Notes under the pieces: generated by a model
What the model was told of the DNA's origin: nothing
The model's database searches: none
Seen by the model: the letters and a program-made list of their open reading frames with translations, nothing else
Shown here: positions 1 to 8,176 of the stretch, piece by piece
How the letters are laid out: every line of letters starts with the position of its first letter
Position numbering within the stretch: the stretch's first letter is position 1
Made by a program: the position numbers and the translations under genes
Assembly: GCA_034670265.1 (NCBI GenBank)
Contig: JAXMNU010000005.1
Location: forward strand, 186,001 to 250,000
Source of the DNA: Halomarinibacterium sp034670265
Lineage (GTDB): Bacteria; Bacteroidota; Bacteroidia; Flavobacteriales; Flavobacteriaceae
Length of the DNA: 64,000 nucleotides
Direction: 5' to 3'

Positions 1-1658
1 TCACAGACATTATTGACATGATCGAACTTAATAGATGGCCTGTTCAAGATACTGTGAAACAAATAGAAACCTATACAAACAATAGAATAAAAGGGATTTC
101 CAGAACGTATTTTGTAGGTGAAGAACAATTCATGTATGATTTCCAATTATTTGAGAAAGATATTTCGAAGCAAACCTCAAGATCGCTTCCAATTACAGAA
201 GTGTTGGATAATTTTGTTACCGATCTCATTTCTATTAATACCCTTAAATTTTCTGAAGTTCAGAAAAGTAATTATTGGACTTCTTCAGAGTATGTATATG
301 AATGTAAATTTCAAATTAATGTCACAACCATCACTGGAGAGGGAAATTATTTTGAATCTGGAAAGCTTTACGTAGTGGTTGATAATGTCTTACGGTTCAA
401 AGGTATTTTCAACCAAAACGAACCCAATCTTTCTTTTACTTTAAAGGATAAGGAGCCTAATGAAATTCCCTCACAAACTAATAGAACACCACTGCCAGTT
501 TATGAAGAACTTCCAATAAATGATGAAAAGGAATTAGAATTGCCTCAAAATACTATTAAAGATAGAGATGGTGATGGAATACCTGATAATCGTGATAAAT
601 GTCCAAATGTGCCAGGTTCCAAAAATGATGGATGCCCAGAAATTATCGTAATATCAGAAAAGGACTCAGACAATGATGGAATATTAGACCATAGGGACAA
701 ATGTCCTTATGTATATGGCAAGAACAAAGATGGATGCCCGGTAAAAACTATTATTGGAAAAGACCCTTATAAAACAGATAGAGATGGTGATGGAATACCT
801 GATAATCGTGATGATTGTCCAGACAAATATGGTCCAAAAAGTAATAAAGGATGTCCAAAAATAAAAAAACTAAGTTTAAAGGAAAGTAAACAAAAATATT
901 TAATAGAAAATCCTTATCAAGATACTGATAGAGATGGAGTAGTCAACAATAAAGATAAATGTCCTTTTACTAGTGGTTTTTCAGATTATAATGGTTGCCC
1001 CTACCCTGTCAAATATTATATTTCTAGACCTGTTCGATGGAGTTTTACTATTGGCACAGGTGGAATTGTACACCCAGAGACTAGAAATGTCACAAACATT
1101 TCTGCAGATGGTAGTTATACTTACGACAATCAAACCTTCATAACTTTGTTTGGAATAGAGAATGAGCAATTTTTTCCTTTCAACGTGAAACTTTCTGTAG
1201 ATTATTTATTACAAAGGGTAGGGAATGTAAAGCACGGATTTAGAGCGAGCATAGGATATAGTGCATACATTATTCGTTACAATGATAGTCAAAATGAACC
1301 GTCGGTAGATCCTGAATTTATAACCAACACAATAGCATTTCCAACCTATATAGATTTTGGCCTAGGGTATTCTATAGGGGTAACACCTATGTTTGATCTC
1401 CGAGGGAACATTACCCAAAATCATCTTTTTAATTTTAGCTTAGGGGCAAATTATAAATACAGAACAGAAGAAGATTCAGTTGGAACTTCCGACTTCCAAT
1501 CTCTTGATCCAATATATGCGTTTTTTCAAACTAGAGTCTATATTTTCTTTTTAAATGTAGAATATCCCATTAATGATTTCATCAGTACAAGAATTGTAGC
1601 AGAAAATTCAAATTTTACCCCTTGGATTTTTAGCTTCGGATTAGAGATTCCATTTTAA
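1..1658 (+). CDS. Outer-membrane protein with thrombospondin type 3 repeats (5' partial)
   Basis: The frame is open to the left edge: five sense codons precede the first ATG at 18, and no signal peptide follows that ATG, so the gene probably starts outside the window. Counting from ATG 18, residues about 182-330 hold four calcium-binding thrombospondin type 3-like repeats (DxDxDGxxD, then Cys, then GCP). About 190 residues rich in alternating hydrophobic and polar strands follow, and the protein ends in Phe (GLEIPF), as outer-membrane beta-barrels usually do. By family knowledge such repeats make a rigid Ca-bound stalk between the periplasm or peptidoglycan and a barrel. No OmpA peptidoglycan-binding domain is visible. 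The N-terminal about 180 residues are not recognised. Stop is TAA at 1656-1658. Specific function is unknown. Confidence 0.8.
   Translation, partial: TDIIDMIELNRWPVQDTVKQIETYTNNRIKGISRTYFVGEEQFMYDFQLFEKDISKQTSRSLPITEVLDNFVTDLISINTLKFSEVQKSNYWTSSEYVYECKFQINVTTITGEGNYFESGKLYVVVDNVLRFKGIFNQNEPNLSFTLKDKEPNEIPSQTNRTPLPVYEELPINDEKELELPQNTIKDRDGDGIPDNRDKCPNVPGSKNDGCPEIIVISEKDSDNDGILDHRDKCPYVYGKNKDGCPVKTIIGKDPYKTDRDGDGIPDNRDDCPDKYGPKSNKGCPKIKKLSLKESKQKYLIENPYQDTDRDGVVNNKDKCPFTSGFSDYNGCPYPVKYYISRPVRWSFTIGTGGIVHPETRNVTNISADGSYTYDNQTFITLFGIENEQFFPFNVKLSVDYLLQRVGNVKHGFRASIGYSAYIIRYNDSQNEPSVDPEFITNTIAFPTYIDFGLGYSIGVTPMFDLRGNITQNHLFNFSLGANYKYRTEEDSVGTSDFQSLDPIYAFFQTRVYIFFLNVEYPINDFISTRIVAENSNFTPWIFSFGLEIPF
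561..812 (+). repeat. Duplicated TSP3 repeat unit inside the first CDS
   Basis: A 36-base stretch at 561-596 recurs identically at 777-812; it encodes a DRDGDGIPDNRD unit of the calcium-binding repeat. The other two repeats of the protein (from about 667 and 924) code for similar residues with different bases, so this pair looks like a recent internal duplication or gene conversion. Confidence 0.8.
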
Positions 1659-1835
1659 CTAATATCAATACAAAATTAAGGGACACTTGTATTAGATATA
1701 AAGGCTTTCATTACCATAGGTATATATTGATCGACATTCCAAGGAAGCCTTGTTTTCACCATGCTATTTCAACAGTTTGGTGCTTAATGATTCTCTTTTT
1801 CTCCGATAAATTGTTGCTAATTTGTTACTTAATAA

Positions 1836-1873
1836 ATCAAAAAACCTTCAAAATCAATAGATTAAGAAGGTTT
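1836..1873 (-). terminator. Probable terminator of the tRNA-Leu transcript
   Basis: Reading the minus strand, 8 bases at 1873-1866 (AAACCTTC) pair with 1849-1842 (GAAGGTTT) across a 16-base loop, and the second arm runs into a T-rich tract. It lies just beyond the 3' end of the tRNA gene. The long loop makes it a moderate rather than strong terminator. Confidence 0.45.
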
Positions 1874-1878
1874 AAATG

Positions 1879-1958
1879 TACCTTGGGTGGGAATCGAACC
1901 CACACTCCGAAGAACACGAGTTTGAGTCGTGCGCGTCTACCAATTCCGCCACCAAGGC
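1879..1958 (-). tRNA. trnL: tRNA-Leu (anticodon CAA)
   Basis: On the minus strand the sequence folds as a class II tRNA. The acceptor stem is GCCTTGG (1958-1952) with CCAAGGT (1886-1880), closing with a G-U pair. The D arm contains GGTAGAC. The anticodon stem CACGA/TCGTG frames the loop CTCAAAC, giving anticodon CAA. There is a short variable arm and a T arm with GGTTCGATTCC. The discriminator base is A, as expected for leucine tRNAs. The terminal CCA is not encoded, which is usual in Bacteroidetes. Confidence 0.95.
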
Positions 1959-2043
1959 TTCACGGGAGGGCAAAAATAAACAATTAATTATAAATTGTTA
2001 GTAAATCCTTCTTGCATTTTTACGAAAAAATATCTCATAAGGT

Positions 2044-2051
2044 TACTTTTG
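2044..2051 (+). promoter_or_regulatory. Candidate -7 box for prs (TACTTTTG)
   Basis: TACTTTTG matches the Bacteroidetes sigma-A -7 consensus TAnnTTTG and lies 23 bases before the prs start. No TTG -33 element sits at the usual spacing. Confidence 0.45.
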
Positions 2052-2073
2052 TATTCAACTAAATAACACCATC

Positions 2074-3015
2074 ATGTCTGCACCTATTCCAGAACCTAAG
2101 ATTTTTGCTTGTAAGCAAAGTCAAGACCTTGCTAAAGATATTGCCAAAGCCTTTGGCAGTGACTTAGGTAACGTTATCACCTCAACCTATAGCGATGGTG
2201 AGTTTCAACCTTCGTTTGAAGAATCGGTTCGTGGAAGTCGTGTGTTTATTATTGGCTCTACCTTTCCTAATAGTGATCACTTAATGGAAATGCTTTTAAT
2301 GTTGGACGCTGCCAAAAGGGCTTCTGCTCGTCATATTACTGCGGTACTCCCCTATTTTGGATGGGCACGACAAGACCGTAAAGACAAACCACGTGTTCCC
2401 ATCGCAGCAAAATTAGTAGCGAAAATGTTAGAAACGGCTGGAGCAACACGTATTATCACCATGGATTTGCACGCAGACCAAATTCAAGGATTTTTTGAAA
2501 AACCGGTAGATCACCTTTTTGCCTCAACCATCTTTTTACCCTATTTAAAAAGTCTTAATCTTGACAACTTAACCATTGCTTCTCCAGATATGGGAGGTTC
2601 CAAAAGAGCGTATGCCTATTCAAAAGCCTTGGAAAGTGACGTAGTAATTTGTTACAAACAAAGAGAAAAAGCCAACATTATCTCCCACATGGAATTAATT
2701 GGAGATGTTACTGGCAAAAATGTAGTACTGGTAGACGACATGGTAGATACTGCTGGAACCTTAACAAAAGCTGCCGATTTAATGATGGAGCGAGGGGCTT
2801 TAAGCGTTCGTGCTATTTGTACCCATCCTATTCTTTCTGGGAGTGCGTATGACCGTTTAGAAAAATCGAAACTCGAAGAACTCATTGTTACAGACTCTAT
2901 TCCGCTACGTCAAAAAAGCAGTAAAATTAGGGTGTTAACCTGCGCCAATTTATTTGCCGATGTGATGCTTCGGGTAAACGAAAATAAGTCCATTAGTTCT
3001 AAATTTTTGATGTAA
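2074..3015 (+). CDS. prs: Ribose-phosphate pyrophosphokinase (PRPP synthetase)
   Basis: Makes 5-phosphoribosyl diphosphate from ribose 5-phosphate and ATP, the common precursor of purines, pyrimidines, NAD, tryptophan and histidine; cytoplasmic. At 313 residues it has the length of class I enzymes. Visible signatures are LPYFGWARQDRKD in the flexible-loop region, the MDLHADQIQGFF segment, and the PRPP-binding loop VVLVDDMVDTAGT at residues 217-229. The ATG at 2074 follows a good -7 box. It stands alone, with rplY 110 bases downstream under its own promoter; the prs-rplY-pth order is common in Flavobacteriaceae. Its product also feeds the his operon at the right end of the window (HisG uses PRPP). 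Confidence 0.97.
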   Translation: MSAPIPEPKIFACKQSQDLAKDIAKAFGSDLGNVITSTYSDGEFQPSFEESVRGSRVFIIGSTFPNSDHLMEMLLMLDAAKRASARHITAVLPYFGWARQDRKDKPRVPIAAKLVAKMLETAGATRIITMDLHADQIQGFFEKPVDHLFASTIFLPYLKSLNLDNLTIASPDMGGSKRAYAYSKALESDVVICYKQREKANIISHMELIGDVTGKNVVLVDDMVDTAGTLTKAADLMMERGALSVRAICTHPILSGSAYDRLEKSKLEELIVTDSIPLRQKSSKIRVLTCANLFADVMLRVNENKSISSKFLM

Positions 3016-3067
3016 TTCCTTCACTTTAAAAAAGTTACTTTTCAGTAGCATTTTTCAGAAAAAAAAC

Positions 3068-3075
3068 TACCTTTG
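3068..3075 (+). promoter_or_regulatory. Candidate -7 box for rplY (TACCTTTG)
   Basis: TACCTTTG fits TAnnTTTG exactly and lies 50 bases upstream of the rplY ATG, leaving a leader of about 45 bases. Confidence 0.5.
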
Positions 3076-3125
3076 CACCCGCTTTGCCAGTGGCTAAGCA
3101 TTATTTAATCATTTAAAAAACAAAA

Positions 3126-3773
3126 ATGAAATCAATTACAATTAACGGACAACAAAGAGAAAGCGTGGGCAAGGTAGCTACCAAAGCCTTACGTAATGCT
3201 GGAAAGGTTCCCTGCGTAGTTTACGGAGGAGATGCACCAATTCACTTTTCGGCAGACGAAATTGCATTTAAAGACTTGGTGTACACTCCAGAGGTACACA
3301 CAGTTGTAATTGCACTAGAAGACGGAACGAAGGTAGAATGTATCCTTCAGGATATTCAATTCCACCCAGTAAACGACAGAATTATTCACGTAGACTTCTA
3401 TCAAATTTATGATGATAAGGAAGTAACTATGGAAATCCCTGTACGTATCGTTGGAAACTCTAAAGGGGTTAGAAACGGTGGGGTTTTACGTATTGTAAAT
3501 CGTAAACTTCGTGTAAAAGCGTTACCTAAAGATCTTCCAGATTTTATTGAAGCAGACATTACCGAAATGCGTATTGGAAACAAGATGTATATTGGAGCTA
3601 TCGAGCAAGAGAAGTTTAAAATTATGCACGGTGAAAATACTGTAATCTGTCAAATTAGAACTTCAAGAACAATTATTGAAGACGTTGAAGAAGAGGAAGA
3701 AGGAGAAGAGGGAGACGAAGGAGAAGAGGCTACTTCAGAAGCTACTCCAGAAGAAGCTCCAGCCGAAGAATAA
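3126..3773 (+). CDS. rplY: 50S ribosomal protein L25 / general stress protein Ctc
   Basis: Binds 5S rRNA in the large ribosomal subunit. At 215 residues this is the long Ctc form: an N-terminal L25 domain (about 1-90), then the beta-rich TL5/Ctc C-terminal domain (about 95-185), and finally a very acidic Glu/Ala tail of about 30 residues. The acidic tail is typical of Bacteroidetes L25 proteins. The start follows an A-rich leader and a clean -7 box. A strong terminator lies directly downstream, so it is probably monocistronic. Confidence 0.95.
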   Translation: MKSITINGQQRESVGKVATKALRNAGKVPCVVYGGDAPIHFSADEIAFKDLVYTPEVHTVVIALEDGTKVECILQDIQFHPVNDRIIHVDFYQIYDDKEVTMEIPVRIVGNSKGVRNGGVLRIVNRKLRVKALPKDLPDFIEADITEMRIGNKMYIGAIEQEKFKIMHGENTVICQIRTSRTIIEDVEEEEEGEEGDEGEEATSEATPEEAPAEE

Positions 3774-3795
3774 ATCTTCTATTTATAAGAATACT

Positions 3796-3829
3796 AAAAA
3801 GCATCCTATTAAATGGGATGCTTTTTTTA
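3796..3829 (+). terminator. Rho-independent terminator of rplY
   Basis: AAGCATCC (3799-3806) pairs with GGATGCTT (3816-3823) across a 9-base loop. The stem is flanked by an A run on the left and a T run on the right (CTTTTTTTATTTTT). Confidence 0.85.
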
Positions 3830-3880
3830 TTTTTACTCGCAAAGCAAGAGTTAAAAATGGGTAACTTATATTAAAGACAT

Positions 3881-3888
3881 TATTTTTG
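3881..3888 (+). promoter_or_regulatory. Candidate -7 box for pth operon (TATTTTTG)
   Basis: TATTTTTG fits TAnnTTTG and lies 55 bases before the chosen pth start, just after the rplY terminator. Confidence 0.45.
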
Positions 3889-3943
3889 TGAATAATAACT
3901 TGTGTACTTGCCATAGCGTAAGTTTATATATACTAATTGAAAA

Positions 3944-4576
3944 ATGATTGAGTTTTTCAGAAACCTTTTTGGTTTAAAAAAAGAAACACCTTACACCGAA
4001 GGAGATTGCATGAAAAAATTCTTAATTGCTGGATTGGGGAATATAGGCCCCAAATATGAAAATACGAGACACAACATTGGCTTTAAAATAGTAGATTTTT
4101 TAGCTCGTGAAAATGAACTTACTTGGGAAACTGCAAAGCTGGGAGATATTACCGTTCACAAAAAAAAAGGAAGAAGCTTTTTATTACTAAAGCCAAGCAC
4201 CTATATGAATCTTAGTGGAAAGGCTGTAAAATATTGGCTAGAGAAAGAAAATATCCCATTGGAAAATTTGTTGGTAGTAACCGATGACCTTAATTTAGAA
4301 TTTGGAACACTTCGTGTAAAAACCAAGGGAAGTGACGGAGGGCATAATGGGTTAAAAGACATTCAAAATGTGCTACAAACCACACAATACAATCGATTTA
4401 GATTTGGCATTAGCGATGCGTTTTCAAAAGGACGGCAGGTAGATTATGTTTTGGGAGAATGGGACGAGGAAGAAATAAAAAAACTACCTGAGCGACTTAA
4501 AATGGCAAGCCAGATTATAGAATCATTTGCTTTGGCTGGAATTAAAAATACGATGAATACCTTTAACGGAAAATAA
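3944..4576 (+). CDS. pth: Peptidyl-tRNA hydrolase
   Basis: Releases tRNA from peptidyl-tRNA that has dropped off the ribosome. Family marks are the catalytic-His segment TRHNIGF (about residues 41-47), STYMNLSG, and DLNLEFGTLRVK followed by SDGGHNGL. The start is uncertain. ATG 3944 gives 210 residues with a 22-residue basic extension that I recall in flavobacterial relatives. An internal ATG at 4010 gives the usual bacterial length of about 188 residues and is preceded by GGAG, a Shine-Dalgarno-like site that is unusual in this genome. ribF starts one base after the stop, so the two genes form an operon with the HTTM gene. Confidence 0.93.
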   Translation: MIEFFRNLFGLKKETPYTEGDCMKKFLIAGLGNIGPKYENTRHNIGFKIVDFLARENELTWETAKLGDITVHKKKGRSFLLLKPSTYMNLSGKAVKYWLEKENIPLENLLVVTDDLNLEFGTLRVKTKGSDGGHNGLKDIQNVLQTTQYNRFRFGISDAFSKGRQVDYVLGEWDEEEIKKLPERLKMASQIIESFALAGIKNTMNTFNGK

Positions 4577-4577
4577 C

Positions 4578-5510
4578 GTGAAAGAACATAGTCCATCTTC
4601 TGCATTTAAAAGTGATAAAGGCACCGTTGTTACCATTGGTACTTTTGACGGTGTTCATGTAGGGCATCAAACTATTATAAAGCGAGTTGTGGAAGCTGCT
4701 CAAAAAAATAATTTCGAATCTGTTTTACTCACTTTTTTTCCACATCCAAGAATGGTGCTTCAAAAGGAAATTGACATTAAATTACTTAATACGCTTTCAG
4801 AAAAAAAAGAACTACTTGCGAAACTAGACTTAGATCATTTAGTCATTCATCCTTTTACTCAGGAATTTTCTCGTCTTACCGCAGTGGAATATGTTCGGGA
4901 TATTTTGGTAAATCAATTAAAAGTAAAAAAAGTCATTATTGGCTATGACCATCGTTTTGGAAGAAATCGTACGGCTACTATCGAAGATTTACGTGAATTT
5001 GGAAAAACCTATTCCTTTGCCGTAGAAGAAATTTCGGCGCAGGAGCTTGACGAAGTCGCCATTAGCTCCACTAAAATTAGAAAAGCCCTTGAAGCCGGCG
5101 ATATTGAAACGGCAAATAGCTTTTTGGGATATCGCTACACACTAAAAGGAAATGTCGAAAGTGGTAAGCAAATAGGAAAAACCATGGGCTACCCTACTGC
5201 CAACCTTAATGTGGAAGAATCGTATAAATTAATTCCGAAAAATGGCGTGTACGTTACACAATGTACTATCGATGGGAAAACCTATTTTGGGCTGACTAGC
5301 ATAGGCACAAACCCTACTGTAGGAGGAAAAAACACTACCATTGAGACTTTTTTCCTTGATTTTGATGAAGATTTATACGGAAGCCATTTAACACTCGAAT
5401 TCATCACTCACATTAGAGACGAAGAAACATTTGATTCTTTAAATGAGCTTAAAAAAGCCATCCAAAAAGACGAAACATTTGCTAGAAATTTCCTGAAAGA
5501 ACATGAATGA
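4578..5510 (+). CDS. ribF: Bifunctional riboflavin kinase / FAD synthetase
   Basis: Converts riboflavin to FMN and then to FAD. At 310 residues it has an N-terminal FAD synthetase nucleotidyltransferase domain with GTFDGVHVGHQ (about residues 15-25) and the ISSTKIR segment, and a C-terminal flavokinase beta-barrel with GKTMGYPTANL and the NPTVGG segment. The start is GTG at 4578, one base after the pth stop. The 3' end overlaps the next gene by 8 bases, which suggests translational coupling with the gamma-carboxylase-like protein. Confidence 0.95.
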   Translation: MKEHSPSSAFKSDKGTVVTIGTFDGVHVGHQTIIKRVVEAAQKNNFESVLLTFFPHPRMVLQKEIDIKLLNTLSEKKELLAKLDLDHLVIHPFTQEFSRLTAVEYVRDILVNQLKVKKVIIGYDHRFGRNRTATIEDLREFGKTYSFAVEEISAQELDEVAISSTKIRKALEAGDIETANSFLGYRYTLKGNVESGKQIGKTMGYPTANLNVEESYKLIPKNGVYVTQCTIDGKTYFGLTSIGTNPTVGGKNTTIETFFLDFDEDLYGSHLTLEFITHIRDEETFDSLNELKKAIQKDETFARNFLKEHE

Positions 5511-6837
5511 TTTTTTATTCAAAAGAATTGATAATACTGGGCTTTCGCTTTGGCGAATTGTCTTTGGTTTATTAATTTCTATTGAAGCATTTGGGGCTAT
5601 CGCCACAGGCTGGGTAAGGCAAACACTTGTCGAACCACAGTTTACTTTCAACTTTATTGGTTTCGATTTTTTACAACCACTCCCTGGCAACGGAATGTAT
5701 TTTTATTTCGTGCTTATGGGTTGTTTTGGGCTTATGGTGATGCTAGGCTATAAATATCGCTGGTCTATGGCTGCCTATGCCCTTATGTGGACGTGCGTCT
5801 ATTTAATGCAAAAAAGCTCCTATAATAATCACTACTATTTAATGATGCTGTTGTGCTGGATCATGGTGTTTTTTCCAGCTAATAGATACTTATCGTTAGA
5901 TGCAAAGTATATTCCCACCTTTAAAAAATTGAGTATGCCACGCTGGGTTTCGGTGGTATTTATCGCTCAAATTTGGATTGTTTTTACGTATGCTTCTATT
6001 GCGAAAATGTATCCGCAATGGCTTGATGCCTCTGTTCCAGCCCTATTTATGAAAGGCAAAAAAAGCTACTGGCTCATTGGCGAAATGCTTCAGCAAGGTT
6101 GGGTACATTATAGCATTGCTTATGTGGGGATTTTGTTCGATTTAATAATTGTTCCCCTTTTCCTTTGGAAACGAACACGAGTCATGGCTTTTTGTCTTTC
6201 GTTGTTTTTTCACCTGTTTAACTCTATTGTTTTTCAGGTTGGGATTTTTCCGTATATGAGTATTGCTTTCGCCCTCTTCTTTTTTACACCAGAAACACTG
6301 ATAAAGCGCTTTAGATTAAAACGTCCTGTTTTTAAAAGTGACGAAGTGATGATTCCAAAGTTTAAAACCCTTGGAATAACCATTTTCAGCATCTATTTTT
6401 TATTTCAAATTGGATTACCATTGCGTCATTGGCTTATAAAAGACGATGTCCTTTGGACCGAAGAAGGCCACCGATTAAGTTGGCGTATGATGCTCCGTAG
6501 CCGAAGTGGGCAGCTTATTTATTGGGTAGAAGATAAAAAAACAGGGCAACGAAATAATTATCCATACCTACCTCTCTTAAGCAGTGACCAGATAAAAAGC
6601 GTAAAAACCAAACCAGATTTTATTTGGCAAATGGCACAACGCATTAAAAAAATGGAAACCGAAAAAGGAAATGATGTAGCAGTGTATGTTACCTGTAAAG
6701 TAAAAATTAATAGCGGCACCTACCATACCTTTATTAATCCCGATGTCGATATCGCTTCAGAAAATTGGAATCCGTTTAAACACCACGATTGGATTTTGCC
6801 TTCGCCAGAGGGTTTTGCTGAAAAATCAAATAGATAG
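5503..6837 (+). CDS. HTTM-domain membrane protein, vitamin K-dependent gamma-carboxylase-like
   Basis: A 444-residue protein with about eight hydrophobic segments and a soluble tail of about 120 residues. Residues 101-135 (LMQKSSYNNHYYL then FFPANRYLSLD) closely resemble the human GGCX segment around its catalytic-base lysine (DKTSWNNHSYL ... DANRYWSVD, from memory); K104 and H110 would be the counterparts. The segment FTYASIAKMYPQWL also fits the family. By family knowledge HTTM proteins are integral membrane proteins. Whether this one carboxylates glutamates using menaquinol is inference. It overlaps ribF by 8 bases. The soluble lumenal half of GGCX is largely missing. Confidence 0.8.
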   Translation: MNDFLFKRIDNTGLSLWRIVFGLLISIEAFGAIATGWVRQTLVEPQFTFNFIGFDFLQPLPGNGMYFYFVLMGCFGLMVMLGYKYRWSMAAYALMWTCVYLMQKSSYNNHYYLMMLLCWIMVFFPANRYLSLDAKYIPTFKKLSMPRWVSVVFIAQIWIVFTYASIAKMYPQWLDASVPALFMKGKKSYWLIGEMLQQGWVHYSIAYVGILFDLIIVPLFLWKRTRVMAFCLSLFFHLFNSIVFQVGIFPYMSIAFALFFFTPETLIKRFRLKRPVFKSDEVMIPKFKTLGITIFSIYFLFQIGLPLRHWLIKDDVLWTEEGHRLSWRMMLRSRSGQLIYWVEDKKTGQRNNYPYLPLLSSDQIKSVKTKPDFIWQMAQRIKKMETEKGNDVAVYVTCKVKINSGTYHTFINPDVDIASENWNPFKHHDWILPSPEGFAEKSNR

Positions 6838-6869
6838 CATAAATACATTCTTTAACTCTTCAATTTTCC

Positions 6870-6877
6870 TAACTTTG
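6870..6877 (+). promoter_or_regulatory. Candidate -7 box for serS (TAACTTTG)
   Basis: TAACTTTG matches TAnnTTTG and lies 22 bases before the serS ATG. Confidence 0.5.
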
Positions 6878-6899
6878 CCGTCTTAAAATTCTTAGGAAT

Positions 6900-8171
6900 A
6901 TGTTACAGGTAACCAACATTCGTGATCATAAAGAAGCGTATATAAAAGCACTAGCCAAACGAGGCATAAATGCAAAAGAAGTTCTTGAAGATGTTTTGAG
7001 TGTAGACGAAACTCGTCGTAGTACTCAAGCCCAATTGGATGAGGTGCTTTCGCAATCCAATACCCTTTCTAAAGAAATTGGAATGCTTTTTAAAAGTGGG
7101 GAAGCTCAAAAAGCCAATGCGTTAAAAGAGCAAACCACGCAGTTAAAAGAGCAATCTAAAACCCTGCAAGATCAATTAAATGAAGCTTCAGAAAAGCTTG
7201 AACAGTTGTTATTTACCATTCCGAATATTCCTAACGAATTAGTCCCTGCGGGAACCGACGAAAACGACAATGAAGAAGTTTTTAAAGAAGGTGATATTCC
7301 TGTTTTGGACAGCGAAGCCCTTCCGCATTGGGAATTGGCTAAAAAATATGATCTCATCGATTTTGAATTAGGTGTAAAAATTACAGGTGCTGGATTTCCA
7401 GTGTATAAAGGAAAAGGTGCGCGTTTACAGCGTGCCTTAATCGCCTATTTTCTTGATAAAAACACCGAAGCTGGCTACACCGAATATCAAGTCCCTCATT
7501 TGGTGAATGAAGCGTCAGGTTTTGGAACGGGACAATTACCCGACAAAGAAGGACAAATGTATCATGTTGGGATTGACGATTTATATTTAATCCCAACAGC
7601 CGAAGTTCCCGTAACCAATATGTTTCGTGATGAGCTATTGGCTCACAATCAGTTGCCTATTACATGTACAGGATACACTCCTTGTTTTAGAAGAGAGGCA
7701 GGTAGTTACGGCGCTCATGTTCGTGGATTGAATAGACTTCATCAATTTGATAAAGTGGAAATTGTTCGTATTGAACATCCCGATAATAGCTATGCTGCCC
7801 TTAAAGGAATGATAGAACACGTAAGAGAGATTCTTCGTGATTTAAAACTCCCCTATCGTATTCTTAAATTATGCGGTGGCGATTTAGGGTTTACCTCAGC
7901 GCTCACCTACGATTTTGAGGTATTTTCTACAGCACAGGATCGTTGGTTGGAAATTTCTTCGGTTTCCAATTTTGAAACCTTTCAAGCCAACCGATTAAAA
8001 CTTCGTTTTAAGGATGTGGATGGAAAAAATAAATTAGCACACACCCTTAACGGAAGTGCTTTAGCATTACCACGTGTTTTAGCTGGTATTCTAGAAAATT
8101 ATCAAACACCTAACGGAATTAAAATCCCAGAAGTGCTAGTACCTTATTGTGGATTTGATATGATTGATTAA
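6900..8171 (+). CDS. serS: Seryl-tRNA synthetase
   Basis: Charges tRNA-Ser, and tRNA-Sec where present, with serine. At 423 residues it has the N-terminal coiled-coil tRNA-binding arm (about 30-110) and a class II catalytic core with motif 2 CFRREAGSYG (about 262-271) and motif 3 NGSALALPRVLAGILENYQ (from N384). All key class II residues appear intact. The start follows a good -7 box by 22 bases. A TIG lipoprotein begins five bases after the stop but has different codon use, so co-transcription does not imply a shared function. Confidence 0.97.
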   Translation: MLQVTNIRDHKEAYIKALAKRGINAKEVLEDVLSVDETRRSTQAQLDEVLSQSNTLSKEIGMLFKSGEAQKANALKEQTTQLKEQSKTLQDQLNEASEKLEQLLFTIPNIPNELVPAGTDENDNEEVFKEGDIPVLDSEALPHWELAKKYDLIDFELGVKITGAGFPVYKGKGARLQRALIAYFLDKNTEAGYTEYQVPHLVNEASGFGTGQLPDKEGQMYHVGIDDLYLIPTAEVPVTNMFRDELLAHNQLPITCTGYTPCFRREAGSYGAHVRGLNRLHQFDKVEIVRIEHPDNSYAALKGMIEHVREILRDLKLPYRILKLCGGDLGFTSALTYDFEVFSTAQDRWLEISSVSNFETFQANRLKLRFKDVDGKNKLAHTLNGSALALPRVLAGILENYQTPNGIKIPEVLVPYCGFDMID

Positions 8172-8176
8172 TATTT

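Noticed and set aside
1727..1987. 86-codon plus-strand ORF
   Set aside because: It runs through the tRNA-Leu gene on the other strand and has no family likeness or promoter.
3676..3864. Lys/Glu-rich ORF overlapping the end of rplY
   Set aside because: Frame-shifted shadow of the acidic rplY tail; it extends through the rplY terminator.
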